Part shown: positions 8,100-15,285 of the stretch, in pieces
Layout of the letters: every line of letters starts with the position of its first letter
How positions within the stretch are numbered: the first letter of the stretch is position 1
Source of the DNA: Clostridia bacterium
GTDB lineage: Bacteria > Bacillota > Clostridia > Oscillospirales > Acutalibacteraceae
Direction: 5' to 3'
Assembly: GCA_017430145.1 (NCBI GenBank)
Contig: JAFRNP010000024.1
Coordinates: forward strand, 1 to 35,886
Length of the DNA stretch: 35,886 bases
The notes under the pieces: generated by a model
The model's database searches: none
Told to the model about the DNA's origin: nothing
Seen by the model: only the letters and a program-made list of their open reading frames with translations
Made by a program: the position numbers and the translations under genes

Positions 8100-8600
8100 C
8101 TACAGGGCTTTTTCCGCCACCAGCAGCGTATGGCTCCCCTGTTTTGCCTCTTTGACGACGGCAAACCCGTTCTTTGCCCAAAAATGTGAGGATTGGGGGT
8201 TTCCTTTGTCGATGGCAAGCCGCACGAATGAAAACCCCGCGTCTTTCAGATACAGGCAGACCTCCCGGACGATCCCGGAGCCGATCTGACGGCCCTGACA
8301 GGCCTTTGCCATCATAAAGAACCCGATATACGCGTGTTCCCTGTCCGGATACCCGTCGATCAGGTCCATCACGGCGAAAAGCGCGCCGCCGTCGTAAAAC
8401 CCCACGTAATACTTGTCGTTTTCATTGATCCCGGGCGGCGTCAGGTGAAGATCCCGCAGGATCTGCTTAAACGTCGGCCCTTGTTCCCGGTACCGGTAAT
8501 ACTGCGGATTCCCACGGCACAGTTCATACACTTCATTCGCGTCCTGCTCTCGGACAGGCCGGACGTCGTACCGGGAACTGAGTTTTGCAATATCGATCAC
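8100..8600 (-). CDS. GNAT family N-acetyltransferase
   Basis: 166 residues with a GNAT fold pattern: the acetyl-CoA pyrophosphate loop region GRQIGSGIV (about 108-116) and a C-terminal motif with SSHFWAKNGFAVVKE, typical of the final strand-helix-strand. Acyl acceptor unknown. The start is GTG at 8600 with AGAAGG 7 nt upstream. It is the only complete gene in this window that ends in TAG (8102-8100), of 27 whose stops I read, the others being 13 TAA and 13 TGA; this matters for judging the TAG inside the reductase gene. Probably in an operon with the following membrane methyltransferase. Confidence 0.85.
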   Translation of the reverse strand: MIDIAKLSSRYDVRPVREQDANEVYELCRGNPQYYRYREQGPTFKQILRDLHLTPPGINENDKYYVGFYDGGALFAVMDLIDGYPDREHAYIGFFMMAKACQGRQIGSGIVREVCLYLKDAGFSFVRLAIDKGNPQSSHFWAKNGFAVVKEAKQGSHTLLVAEKAL

Positions 8601-8640
8601 AGCGGCGCCTTCTTTCGTTTATCGGGATAATTAAGCCGTG

Positions 8641-8679
8641 AAAAAAGCGCTTTTGTCCAGAGACAAAAGACGCTTTTTT
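8641..8679 (-). terminator. Terminator after the alpha-galactosidase gene (symmetrical)
   Basis: Long inverted repeat: AAAAAAGCG and CTTTTGTC pair with GACAAAAG and CGCTTTTTT, with a 4-nt loop and one bulged base. A T-run is present on either strand, so it could act in both directions. It lies about 40 nt beyond the alpha-galactosidase stop and upstream of the GNAT gene, so it should end the alpha-galactosidase transcript. Confidence 0.88.
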
Positions 8680-8719
8680 CGGTTGGAGCAAGCGCGGGAC
8701 AAAGATGCGCGCTTTATTG

Positions 8720-10903
8720 TCAGTCTTCCACGGCCTCAAAATAATAGACCTTGCTGACGGCGTCGCCCTCGGGCATGCGCCACAGGGAAAGCCCCGCGTT
8801 CATGAGCAGCGCGCCGGAATAGATCTCGCCGGTCTCTTCCAGACGGTACTTTTTGTCGGGATCAAGACCCTTGAGCCGCAGGAAGAAATTGCGGCGTTCC
8901 TGCGCGAGCTTGATAAACACGGTGACGTGCACCTTGGTCTTTGCCTCGTCCGTAAATTCCCACGCGCAGCGGTAGGGATCGTCCCAGGGGCAGATCAGGC
9001 GGTACAGGTCGCCGTAATGGATCAGGTCGTAATGCCGGTGGTAATCGGCGATCTGCGTCTTGATCTCCTCACGCGCTTCCTCGCTGATGTTGGCGGGATC
9101 CAGCTCGTAGCCGAAGCTGCCCCACATGGCAAGGTTGCGTTTGGTCTCGTAGCCCGTGCGCTTTGATGCGGAGACGTGGGAGCCCTGCACCGACGCCGGG
9201 TAACACAGGGAGGAACCGAACTGGATGTTCGCGCGGCTGATGGCGTCCGTGTTGTCGGAGCACCAGATCTGCGGGGAGAAATACAGGATACCGGGGTCGT
9301 ACCGGCCGCCGCCGCCGGAGCAGCCCTCCACAAGCAGGTGCGGGAACGCCTTCGTCAGACGGTCCATCAGCTCGTAGGTGCCCAGCACATAGCGGTGGTA
9401 GAACTCCTTCTGCTTTTCGGGCGGCAGAAGCGCGGAGCCCGGCTCCGTGATATTGCGGTTGAAATCCCATTTGAGATAATCGATATCGTTGCTGCCGAGG
9501 ACGCCGCTCATGATATCGAACAGATAGTCGCGCACGTCGGCGCGGGTCATATCGATCACGTACTGCTGCCTGCCCTCGCTGCCGACGCGCCCCGGTACGT
9601 GGATCGCCCAGTCGGGATGCGCGCGGTACAGATCGGAATCCGGGGATATCATCTCGGGCTCGTACCAGATGCCGAATTTAAGGCCCAGAGCCTTGATACG
9701 GCGCACCAGATCCCCGAGCGTGCCCTTGAGCTTTTTCTCGTTCACGACCCAGTCGCCGAGGCTGGAGGTATCGTCGTCCCGCTTGCCGAACCAGCCGTCG
9801 TCCATGACGAACATCTCGATGCCGGTCTCGGCAGCCCATTTGGCGATGGCGTAGAGCTTGTCGCCGTCGAAGTCCATGCCGGTGCCTTCCCAGTTGTTGA
9901 CCAGCAGCGGGCGCTTTTTGTGCTTCCACTCGCCGCGGACCAGATTGTGGTTGTACAGACGGTGGAAGGTGCGGCTCATGCCGCCGAGGCCTTCGTTTGA
10001 GAACACTAGCACCGCCTCGGGCGTATAGAAGCTTTCGCCCGGCTGCAGGGTCCAGCCGAAGTCGTCGGGGTTGATGCCCATGAGCACACGGGCGGAGTTA
10101 TTGAAGTCCACGTCCACCTCGGCGCGGAAGTTGGAAGAATACACCAGATTGAAGCCGTAAGCGTCGCCGAAGTCTTCGCCGCCGGTATGGTCGATCAGCG
10201 CGATAAAGGGGTTTTGCGAGTGGGAGGAGGAACCGCGGCGGCTGGCAACGCCCTGATAGCCGTGCCGGATCGGCACACGCTCAAATTCACGCTCCTGCAT
10301 ATGTCTGCCGTACAGAGAGATCAGGTCAAAATCGCTGCGGTTCAGGTCCAGGCAGAAGCTGTGGGCGCGTTCGATCTCAACGGCATTTTCGGAATCGTTC
10401 TCGATCACGGCGCTGCGGGTCAAGGCCGCGTGCTTTTCAAATACGGTATAGAGCAAAAGACATTTTACGCCGGTATAAGGGTCGGCAGTGGTGATCTCCA
10501 GCGTCTCGCAGTCGCCCGCTTCCTCGGAATACAGGTGCGGCAACCCCGGCAGGTCGGGCTTACCGGCAAAGATACGGTGGGAAACGTAGCGCATATCGGT
10601 GGCGGCGTTGCCGTCCTTATTGCGGATCTGCAGCGAAGACGGGCGCATATCCGCGCGGCCGCTGCAGCCGATCTCAAGCGGTGCGGTATCGGGAGAAAAG
10701 GATTCCTCGGTGCTGTCCGGCAGGATCGCGCAGAAAGAGGCGTGCACCTTTCTGCGGGCAAAGTCCGTCAGGTTCACGTCCGGGATCGGCGCGCCGTAGT
10801 ACAGATTTGCCAAAAAGCCGTTGTCATAGATCTGAATGACGTAGGTCGACCCGGCAGTGTTGAGCTGAAAGATCTTTTCTTTTTCATGGTAAATGATCGG
10901 CAT
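8720..10903 (-). CDS. GH36 alpha-galactosidase
   Basis: 727 residues, the usual length for GH36 enzymes. They hydrolyse terminal alpha-1,6-galactose from raffinose-family sugars and galactomannan. Visible: an N-terminal beta-sandwich (about 1-320), then the (beta/alpha)8 barrel with MDDGWFGKRDDD, GIWYEPEMISPDSDLY, the nucleophile in YLKWDFNR (Asp480), CSGGGGRYD, and the acid/base in CSDNTDA (Asp550). The 70-residue spacing of the two Asp matches characterised GH36 enzymes as I recall them. There is no signal peptide, so it is cytoplasmic and acts on imported oligosaccharides. Start ATG at 10903 with AGGAG 8 nt upstream, 17 nt after the zinc-ribbon gene. No transporter is adjacent. Confidence 0.95.
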   Translation of the reverse strand: MPIIYHEKEKIFQLNTAGSTYVIQIYDNGFLANLYYGAPIPDVNLTDFARRKVHASFCAILPDSTEESFSPDTAPLEIGCSGRADMRPSSLQIRNKDGNAATDMRYVSHRIFAGKPDLPGLPHLYSEEAGDCETLEITTADPYTGVKCLLLYTVFEKHAALTRSAVIENDSENAVEIERAHSFCLDLNRSDFDLISLYGRHMQEREFERVPIRHGYQGVASRRGSSSHSQNPFIALIDHTGGEDFGDAYGFNLVYSSNFRAEVDVDFNNSARVLMGINPDDFGWTLQPGESFYTPEAVLVFSNEGLGGMSRTFHRLYNHNLVRGEWKHKKRPLLVNNWEGTGMDFDGDKLYAIAKWAAETGIEMFVMDDGWFGKRDDDTSSLGDWVVNEKKLKGTLGDLVRRIKALGLKFGIWYEPEMISPDSDLYRAHPDWAIHVPGRVGSEGRQQYVIDMTRADVRDYLFDIMSGVLGSNDIDYLKWDFNRNITEPGSALLPPEKQKEFYHRYVLGTYELMDRLTKAFPHLLVEGCSGGGGRYDPGILYFSPQIWCSDNTDAISRANIQFGSSLCYPASVQGSHVSASKRTGYETKRNLAMWGSFGYELDPANISEEAREEIKTQIADYHRHYDLIHYGDLYRLICPWDDPYRCAWEFTDEAKTKVHVTVFIKLAQERRNFFLRLKGLDPDKKYRLEETGEIYSGALLMNAGLSLWRMPEGDAVSKVYYFEAVED

Positions 10904-10920
10904 ATTTCTGTTCTCCTATC

Positions 10921-11832
10921 TCAGCCCTCCGCCGCAGCTGCGGCGGGCGCTGTATTATCTGTGGTTTCTTCCCCGGCGGCGGCTGCCGCTTCTTCGGTTA
11001 TATCCGATTTTGCCGCATCTTCCTCCTTGGGCACCGCAGCACAAGCCTTTGCCCCCTTCTGCTTCTCAATGGTCGAGGGCCGCTCGTTGTATGGCAGCAG
11101 CAGCTCGGACACGTCCTTATATTTGACCTCGATGCCTTTCTTTTTGTAGATTACGTTCACCGCGATCATTGCGGCAAAGCAAAGCACCACGGCGATAAAC
11201 GCAAAGGGCAGAACCGTGCCTGCAAACACCCCGGGCACCGCCGCGTTCAGGCGCGAGACCATTACGCAGTATGAGACAAAGGCGATCACAGCCGCCGCGA
11301 TCCCCGCACACGGGAAGCCGATATTGCGCCGCATGCCTCTCGGCGAACAGGAGAGCGTAAGCAGGATCCATCCCACCAGCGCGATCAGCGCGATCAGCAG
11401 GGTCCCCACCAGCGCCGCGGCGTAAGCGACCATGGCGGACCCGAGGAACCGGGACCCCATGAGGGCGGTCAGCGCGTCAAAGTCAAGGCCGTTCGATGAA
11501 AAGAACTTGATGATCGAGATCAGGTTGACGGTCACATCCTGCACGCCGAAAGGCAGATCGAGACGGATACTGCCGCTGGGCAGCAGAAGAGCCGCGATCG
11601 GCAGCAGCCCGATGGCAAGCCGCACGATCGAAAGCTTATGCCCGATCAGTGAAAATTTCAGCCGGTCGTATTTCGGCTGACGGATCGCGTGGTGGTACTC
11701 CGCCGCGTCCGCCTCCTCCCTGAGACGGTCTTCAATGCCGTAATACAGGATATTGACGCCGCACTCCGGGCACTCCGCGCGCCAGTCGCGCAGGCGAAGC
11801 TTATAGTTGCATTTGGGACAATACGCAGCCAT
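10921..11832 (-). CDS. Zinc-ribbon multi-pass membrane protein, function unknown
   Basis: 303 residues. An N-terminal zinc ribbon (Cys5, Cys8, Cys21, Cys24) is followed by a cytoplasmic linker, about five predicted membrane segments (around 68-90, 100-115, 130-160, 175-198, 205-230) and a charged tail ending in Ala/Glu-rich low complexity. I do not recognise a named family beyond zinc-ribbon membrane protein. Start ATG at 11832 with AGGGGAG upstream. It directly precedes the alpha-galactosidase gene with a 17-nt gap, so the two are probably cotranscribed, but a functional link is not evident. Confidence 0.8.
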   Translation of the reverse strand: MAAYCPKCNYKLRLRDWRAECPECGVNILYYGIEDRLREEADAAEYHHAIRQPKYDRLKFSLIGHKLSIVRLAIGLLPIAALLLPSGSIRLDLPFGVQDVTVNLISIIKFFSSNGLDFDALTALMGSRFLGSAMVAYAAALVGTLLIALIALVGWILLTLSCSPRGMRRNIGFPCAGIAAAVIAFVSYCVMVSRLNAAVPGVFAGTVLPFAFIAVVLCFAAMIAVNVIYKKKGIEVKYKDVSELLLPYNERPSTIEKQKGAKACAAVPKEEDAAKSDITEEAAAAAGEETTDNTAPAAAAAEG

Positions 11833-11894
11833 ACAGCGCTCCCCTTTCGATTTGTATTTTCGTGATAGAATCCATGTGCTGAGCCGGGCGCCGG

Positions 11895-12842
11895 TTATTT
11901 TTTCAGGGCGATCGCCGCTTTTGCCTTCGCGGCAATGTTTTCGGCGTTGAGCCCGAATTTTTCAAGCAGCTCCAGCGCGGGACCGGATCTGCCGAACACG
12001 TCCTGAACGCCCACGCGCAGCACCGGCACCGGACAGCACTCGGCCGTCACTTCGGCGACGGCAGAACCCAGGCCGCCGATAATATTGTGTTCCTCGGCGG
12101 TGACGATGCAGCCGGTCGTTTTTGCGGCGTCCATGATGATGTCACGGTCGATGGGCTTGATGGTCGCCATGTTGATCAGCGCAGCGCTGATCCCTTGGGC
12201 TTTCAGCAGCTCCACGGCGGCGATCGCGCGCTCCACGAGCAGGCCGGTGGCGATGATCGTTACGTCGGCGCCGCGGTTCAGGTACACGCCCTTGCCGATC
12301 TCAAACCGGTAACTGTCGTCAAACACGCGCGGCACGGCAAGGCGGCCGAAGCGCATATATACGGGCCCCGTCGCCTTTGCGGCTGCAAAAACGGCAAGCC
12401 GCGCTTCGATATCGTCGGCGGGGTTCAGGATCGTCATGCCGGGGATCGTGCGCATAAGCCCGATATCCTCGCAGCACTGGTGGCTGGCGCCGTCCTCACC
12501 CACGGAGATACCGGCGTGGGTCGCGCCGATCTTAACGTTGATATGGGGATACCCCAGAGAGTTGCGGATCTGCTCAAAGGCCCTGCCGGCGGCGAACATC
12601 GCAAAGGAGCTGGCAAATACCGTAAAGCCCGCGCTTGCAAGCCCGGCTGCCACGCCGATCATATTCGCTTCGGCAATGCCGCAGTCCACGAAACGGTCGG
12701 GATTCGCCTTTTTGAAGATCCCGGTTTTGGTCGCGGCGGCAAGGTCCGCGTCCAGGACGATCAGCTTGTCGTCCGTCTGTCCCAGCTCCACGAGCGCTTT
12801 TCCGTAAGCGTCGCGGGTGGCGGTTTTAATCACGTCTGCCAT
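11895..12842 (-). CDS. Transketolase, C-terminal subunit
   Basis: 315 residues covering the pyrimidine-binding and C-terminal domains of transketolase, the half that carries the thiamine-activating Glu (EANMIGVAAGLAS, about 58-70) and GVQDVFGRSGPALELLEKFGL near the end. It pairs with the N-terminal subunit encoded just upstream to form a heteromeric enzyme moving two-carbon ketol units in the pentose phosphate pathway. Split transketolases are common in Firmicutes, archaea and other anaerobes. ATG at 12842 has GGAGG, which overlaps the stop region of the upstream gene (13-nt gap), consistent with translational coupling and equal dosage. Confidence 0.95.
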   Translation of the reverse strand: MADVIKTATRDAYGKALVELGQTDDKLIVLDADLAAATKTGIFKKANPDRFVDCGIAEANMIGVAAGLASAGFTVFASSFAMFAAGRAFEQIRNSLGYPHINVKIGATHAGISVGEDGASHQCCEDIGLMRTIPGMTILNPADDIEARLAVFAAAKATGPVYMRFGRLAVPRVFDDSYRFEIGKGVYLNRGADVTIIATGLLVERAIAAVELLKAQGISAALINMATIKPIDRDIIMDAAKTTGCIVTAEEHNIIGGLGSAVAEVTAECCPVPVLRVGVQDVFGRSGPALELLEKFGLNAENIAAKAKAAIALKK

Positions 12843-12855
12843 TGTCGTTCCCTCC

Positions 12856-13698
12856 TTAACCTTTCAGTCCGGCAAGGCGGGCGTCCAGTTCCCGCATCGC
12901 TTCGTTATACTGGTCGGCGTTGGGCGCGCTGCCGTGCCAACCGACCTGGTTCTCCATAAAGGAGACGCCTTTGCCCTTGACGGTCTTCATAATGACGGCT
13001 GTGGGCTGCCCCTTTACGGACTTCGCCTCGCCCACCGCCGCCTCGATGGCGTCAAAATCATGGCCGTCGATCGTGATCACGTGGAAGCCGAAGGCGGCAA
13101 ACTTTTCATCGATGGGCTCCGGGGAATTGACGTCGGCAAGGCTGCCGTCGATCTGCAGATTGTTATAATCCACAAACACGGTCAGCATGTCGAGCTTTTT
13201 CGAGCCGGAGAACATGGCGGCCTCCCAGACCTGCCCCTCTTCCAGCTCGCCGTCGCCGAGGATGGCGTACACACGGAAGGCGTCGTTCAGACGCTTGGAA
13301 GCCAGCGCAAGGCCGGCGGCTGCCGATACGCCCTGCCCGAGGGAGCCGGTGCTCATATCGACGCCTGGCACGCTGTTCATGTTCGGGTGCCCCTGCAGGT
13401 AGGAATCCGTTTTGCGCAGGGTCTTCAGGTCCTCAACCGGGAAAAAGCCTCTGTACGCAAGCGCCGCATAAAGCGCCGGCGCCGCATGGCCCTTGGAAAG
13501 GACGAGCCGGTCCCGGTCCGCTTTTTTCGGGTCGGCGGGGTCCACGTTCATTTCGGCAAAATACAGGTACGCCAGCAGATCCGCGATCGAGAGCGAACCG
13601 CCCGGATGCCCGCTTTTTGCGTTGAACACCCCTTCGATGATGCCCTGCCGGATCTGACAGGCGGCAACGGAAAGCTGTTGTTTCTTTGTTGGTTCCAT
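12856..13698 (-). CDS. Transketolase, N-terminal subunit
   Basis: 280 residues holding the thiamine pyrophosphate-binding half: SGHPGGSLSIADLLAYLYF near the N-terminus, KGHAAPALYAALA, and the Mg-TPP motif GDGELEEGQVWEAAMF through VDYNNLQIDG. It works only with the C-terminal subunit encoded 13 nt downstream. Start ATG at 13698 with AAAAGGAG upstream. It follows rluD by 26 nt on the same strand, so it may share the long lspA-rluD transcript. Confidence 0.95.
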   Translation of the reverse strand: MEPTKKQQLSVAACQIRQGIIEGVFNAKSGHPGGSLSIADLLAYLYFAEMNVDPADPKKADRDRLVLSKGHAAPALYAALAYRGFFPVEDLKTLRKTDSYLQGHPNMNSVPGVDMSTGSLGQGVSAAAGLALASKRLNDAFRVYAILGDGELEEGQVWEAAMFSGSKKLDMLTVFVDYNNLQIDGSLADVNSPEPIDEKFAAFGFHVITIDGHDFDAIEAAVGEAKSVKGQPTAVIMKTVKGKGVSFMENQVGWHGSAPNADQYNEAMRELDARLAGLKG

Positions 13699-13724
13699 AT
13701 GCGATCTCCTTTTCGGGATTATTC

Positions 13725-14639
13725 TTATTTTTCGATTCGTTTCAGAAACGCCGTGAAATACGCCGGCAGCGGCGCTGTGAATTCCATGTATTCACGGGTG
13801 GAAGGATGGATGAACCCCACGAGCCCCGCGTGCAGGCACTGGCCGTTAAGCCCGGGCGCCGGGCGCCCGGCGCCGTAGACGGGGTCCCCTGCCACCGGGT
13901 GCCCGAGGTACGCCGCGTGTACGCGGATCTGGTGCGTACGCCCGGTCTCCAGAACAAACCGGCAGAAATCGTACCCGGGATAGGACGCGAGGACTTCATA
14001 ATGCGTGACGGCCTCTTTTTCATTGATGCCGTGGACCGCCTGCTTTTTGCGGTCCGTTTTGCTCCTGCCGATGGGGACGTTTACGGCGCCTGCGTTTTGC
14101 GGCATGTGGCCGCACACGACGGCGCGGTACTCCCGCCGGAAGGAATGCGCCTGGATCTGCGCCGCAAGGTCGGCGTGGGAGCGGTCGTTTTTTGCCACCA
14201 GCAAAAGCCCCGACGTATCCTTGTCGATCCGGTGCACGATGCCGGGGCGGATCACCCCGTTGATAGAGGAAAGCCTGCCCGCGCAATGGTACAGCAGCGC
14301 GTTTACAAGCGTGCCGTCCGGCGTTCCGGGCGCGGGATGGACCACCATGCCCTGGGGTTTGTTCACCACCAGCAGGTCCTCGTCCTCATAGACGATCTCG
14401 ACCGGGATATCCTGCGGGACGGCCTTGAGCTCCACCGGCGGCGGGATCTCCACCTCCACGACGTCGCCCGCCCGCAGTCTGCCGCTCTTGACGGCGCCGG
14501 CGCCGTTGACAAGCACCCTGCCCTCTTCGATCAGCTTCTGAACGGCGCTGCGTGAAAGCGTTCCTTCCTTCTCGCTGAGCCACTTATCGAGCCTTTCGCC
14601 GTCGTCTTCGGGGGCGACGGCGGCGGCAAAATCACGCAT
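13725..14639 (-). CDS. rluD: RluA/RluD family 23S rRNA pseudouridine synthase
   Basis: 304 residues: an N-terminal S4 RNA-binding domain (about 15-62), then the pseudouridine synthase domain with HRIDKDTSG, whose Asp139 is the catalytic nucleophile position, and the C-terminal GRTHQIRVH signature. It isomerises uridines in large-subunit rRNA. The open frame extends to 14753, but ATG at 14639 is the start because it overlaps the lspA stop (ATGCGTGA) and the S4 domain begins just after. lspA followed by this gene is the same order as lspA-ylyB in Bacillus. Assignment to RluD rather than another RluA-type paralogue is by context. Confidence 0.92.
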   Translation of the reverse strand: MRDFAAAVAPEDDGERLDKWLSEKEGTLSRSAVQKLIEEGRVLVNGAGAVKSGRLRAGDVVEVEIPPPVELKAVPQDIPVEIVYEDEDLLVVNKPQGMVVHPAPGTPDGTLVNALLYHCAGRLSSINGVIRPGIVHRIDKDTSGLLLVAKNDRSHADLAAQIQAHSFRREYRAVVCGHMPQNAGAVNVPIGRSKTDRKKQAVHGINEKEAVTHYEVLASYPGYDFCRFVLETGRTHQIRVHAAYLGHPVAGDPVYGAGRPAPGLNGQCLHAGLVGFIHPSTREYMEFTAPLPAYFTAFLKRIEK

Positions 14640-15210
14640 GGGCTTCACCGTCCCGGTCGTTTTCCGCAGGCGCCCCGTCAGGTCCGGCCGCCGGCGCCGC
14701 TTCGGCGGGCGCATCGCCTGCCGGTTTCGGCTTCGAATCGCGGACGATCTCATAGATCAGCCATATCATGATCGCGATACAGGAACAGGTGATCAGGCAG
14801 TCCGCAAAATTAAAGATCGGGAAATTCACGAACAGCGTCATGATGTAGTCGATCACGTAACCGCGGGTCAGGCGGTCAATGAGATTCCCCGCGCCGCCTG
14901 CGATGATCAGCGGCACAGTGATCTCATAGATCAGCGCCTTTTTTTTGATAACGAACAGCGCGACAATGCCCGCAAGCATGGCGACAGCCGTCACGACCGA
15001 CAGCGCGGCGGTGGAAGAGTTGAACAGACTGAAGGCGGCGCCGGTATTCTCGGCATATCTGAGCCCCAGCACGCCTTTGATGAGCACCTTGGTACCGGCG
15101 CCCTTCAAACGGAGCTCTACAGCGCGCTTGATCAGTTGGTCAAGGCCGATCAGGACGCCGATCGCAATAAGCTGAACGATGAACCTGACCACGCGTTTTT
15201 TTGTCGTCAA
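14632..15210 (-). CDS. lspA: Signal peptidase II (lipoprotein signal peptidase)
   Basis: 192 residues, four membrane helices. Catalytic aspartates are visible in GNLIDRL (Asp112) and NFADCLI (Asp137), and the family motif ENTGAAFS is at 54-61. It cleaves diacylglyceryl-modified prolipoproteins at the membrane; the GerAC lipoprotein in this window is a plausible substrate. A 35-residue Ala/Pro/Glu-rich C-terminal tail is unusual. Start is TTG at 15210 with AAAGGAGG 10 nt upstream. Its stop overlaps the rluD start. It follows the giant DivIVA gene, where ileS often sits in other Firmicutes. Confidence 0.95.
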   Translation of the reverse strand: MTTKKRVVRFIVQLIAIGVLIGLDQLIKRAVELRLKGAGTKVLIKGVLGLRYAENTGAAFSLFNSSTAALSVVTAVAMLAGIVALFVIKKKALIYEITVPLIIAGGAGNLIDRLTRGYVIDYIMTLFVNFPIFNFADCLITCSCIAIMIWLIYEIVRDSKPKPAGDAPAEAAPAAGPDGAPAENDRDGEAHA

Positions 15211-15240
15211 AACCAGTCCGCCTCCTTTGCAGCTTTTAAC

Positions 15241-15283
15241 GGCTGCTTTCGTGCGCCCTTGGCGTCGTACGCCGGGCGCAGCC
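15241..15283 (-). other. Intercistronic nested hairpin between divIVA-like gene and lspA
   Basis: The 75-nt gap holds nested inverted repeats. Read on the minus strand, GGCT..AGCC encloses GCGCCC/GGGCGC and an inner GGCGT-ACG-ACGCC. No T-run follows, so it is not a canonical terminator. It may be an mRNA stability or processing element separating the very long divIVA message from lspA. Read from sequence; role inferred. Confidence 0.5.
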
Positions 15284-15285
15284 CT

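Noticed and set aside
7868-8181. Longer start for the isoprenylcysteine-methyltransferase-like gene at 8181
   Set aside because: It would overlap the GNAT gene and add a basic non-membrane stretch. ATG at 8055 has GGAGG and begins directly with the first membrane helix.
13725-14753. Longer rluD start at 14753
   Set aside because: The extra 38 residues are Arg-rich shadow of the lspA tail. ATG at 14639 overlaps the lspA stop and fits the S4 domain start.
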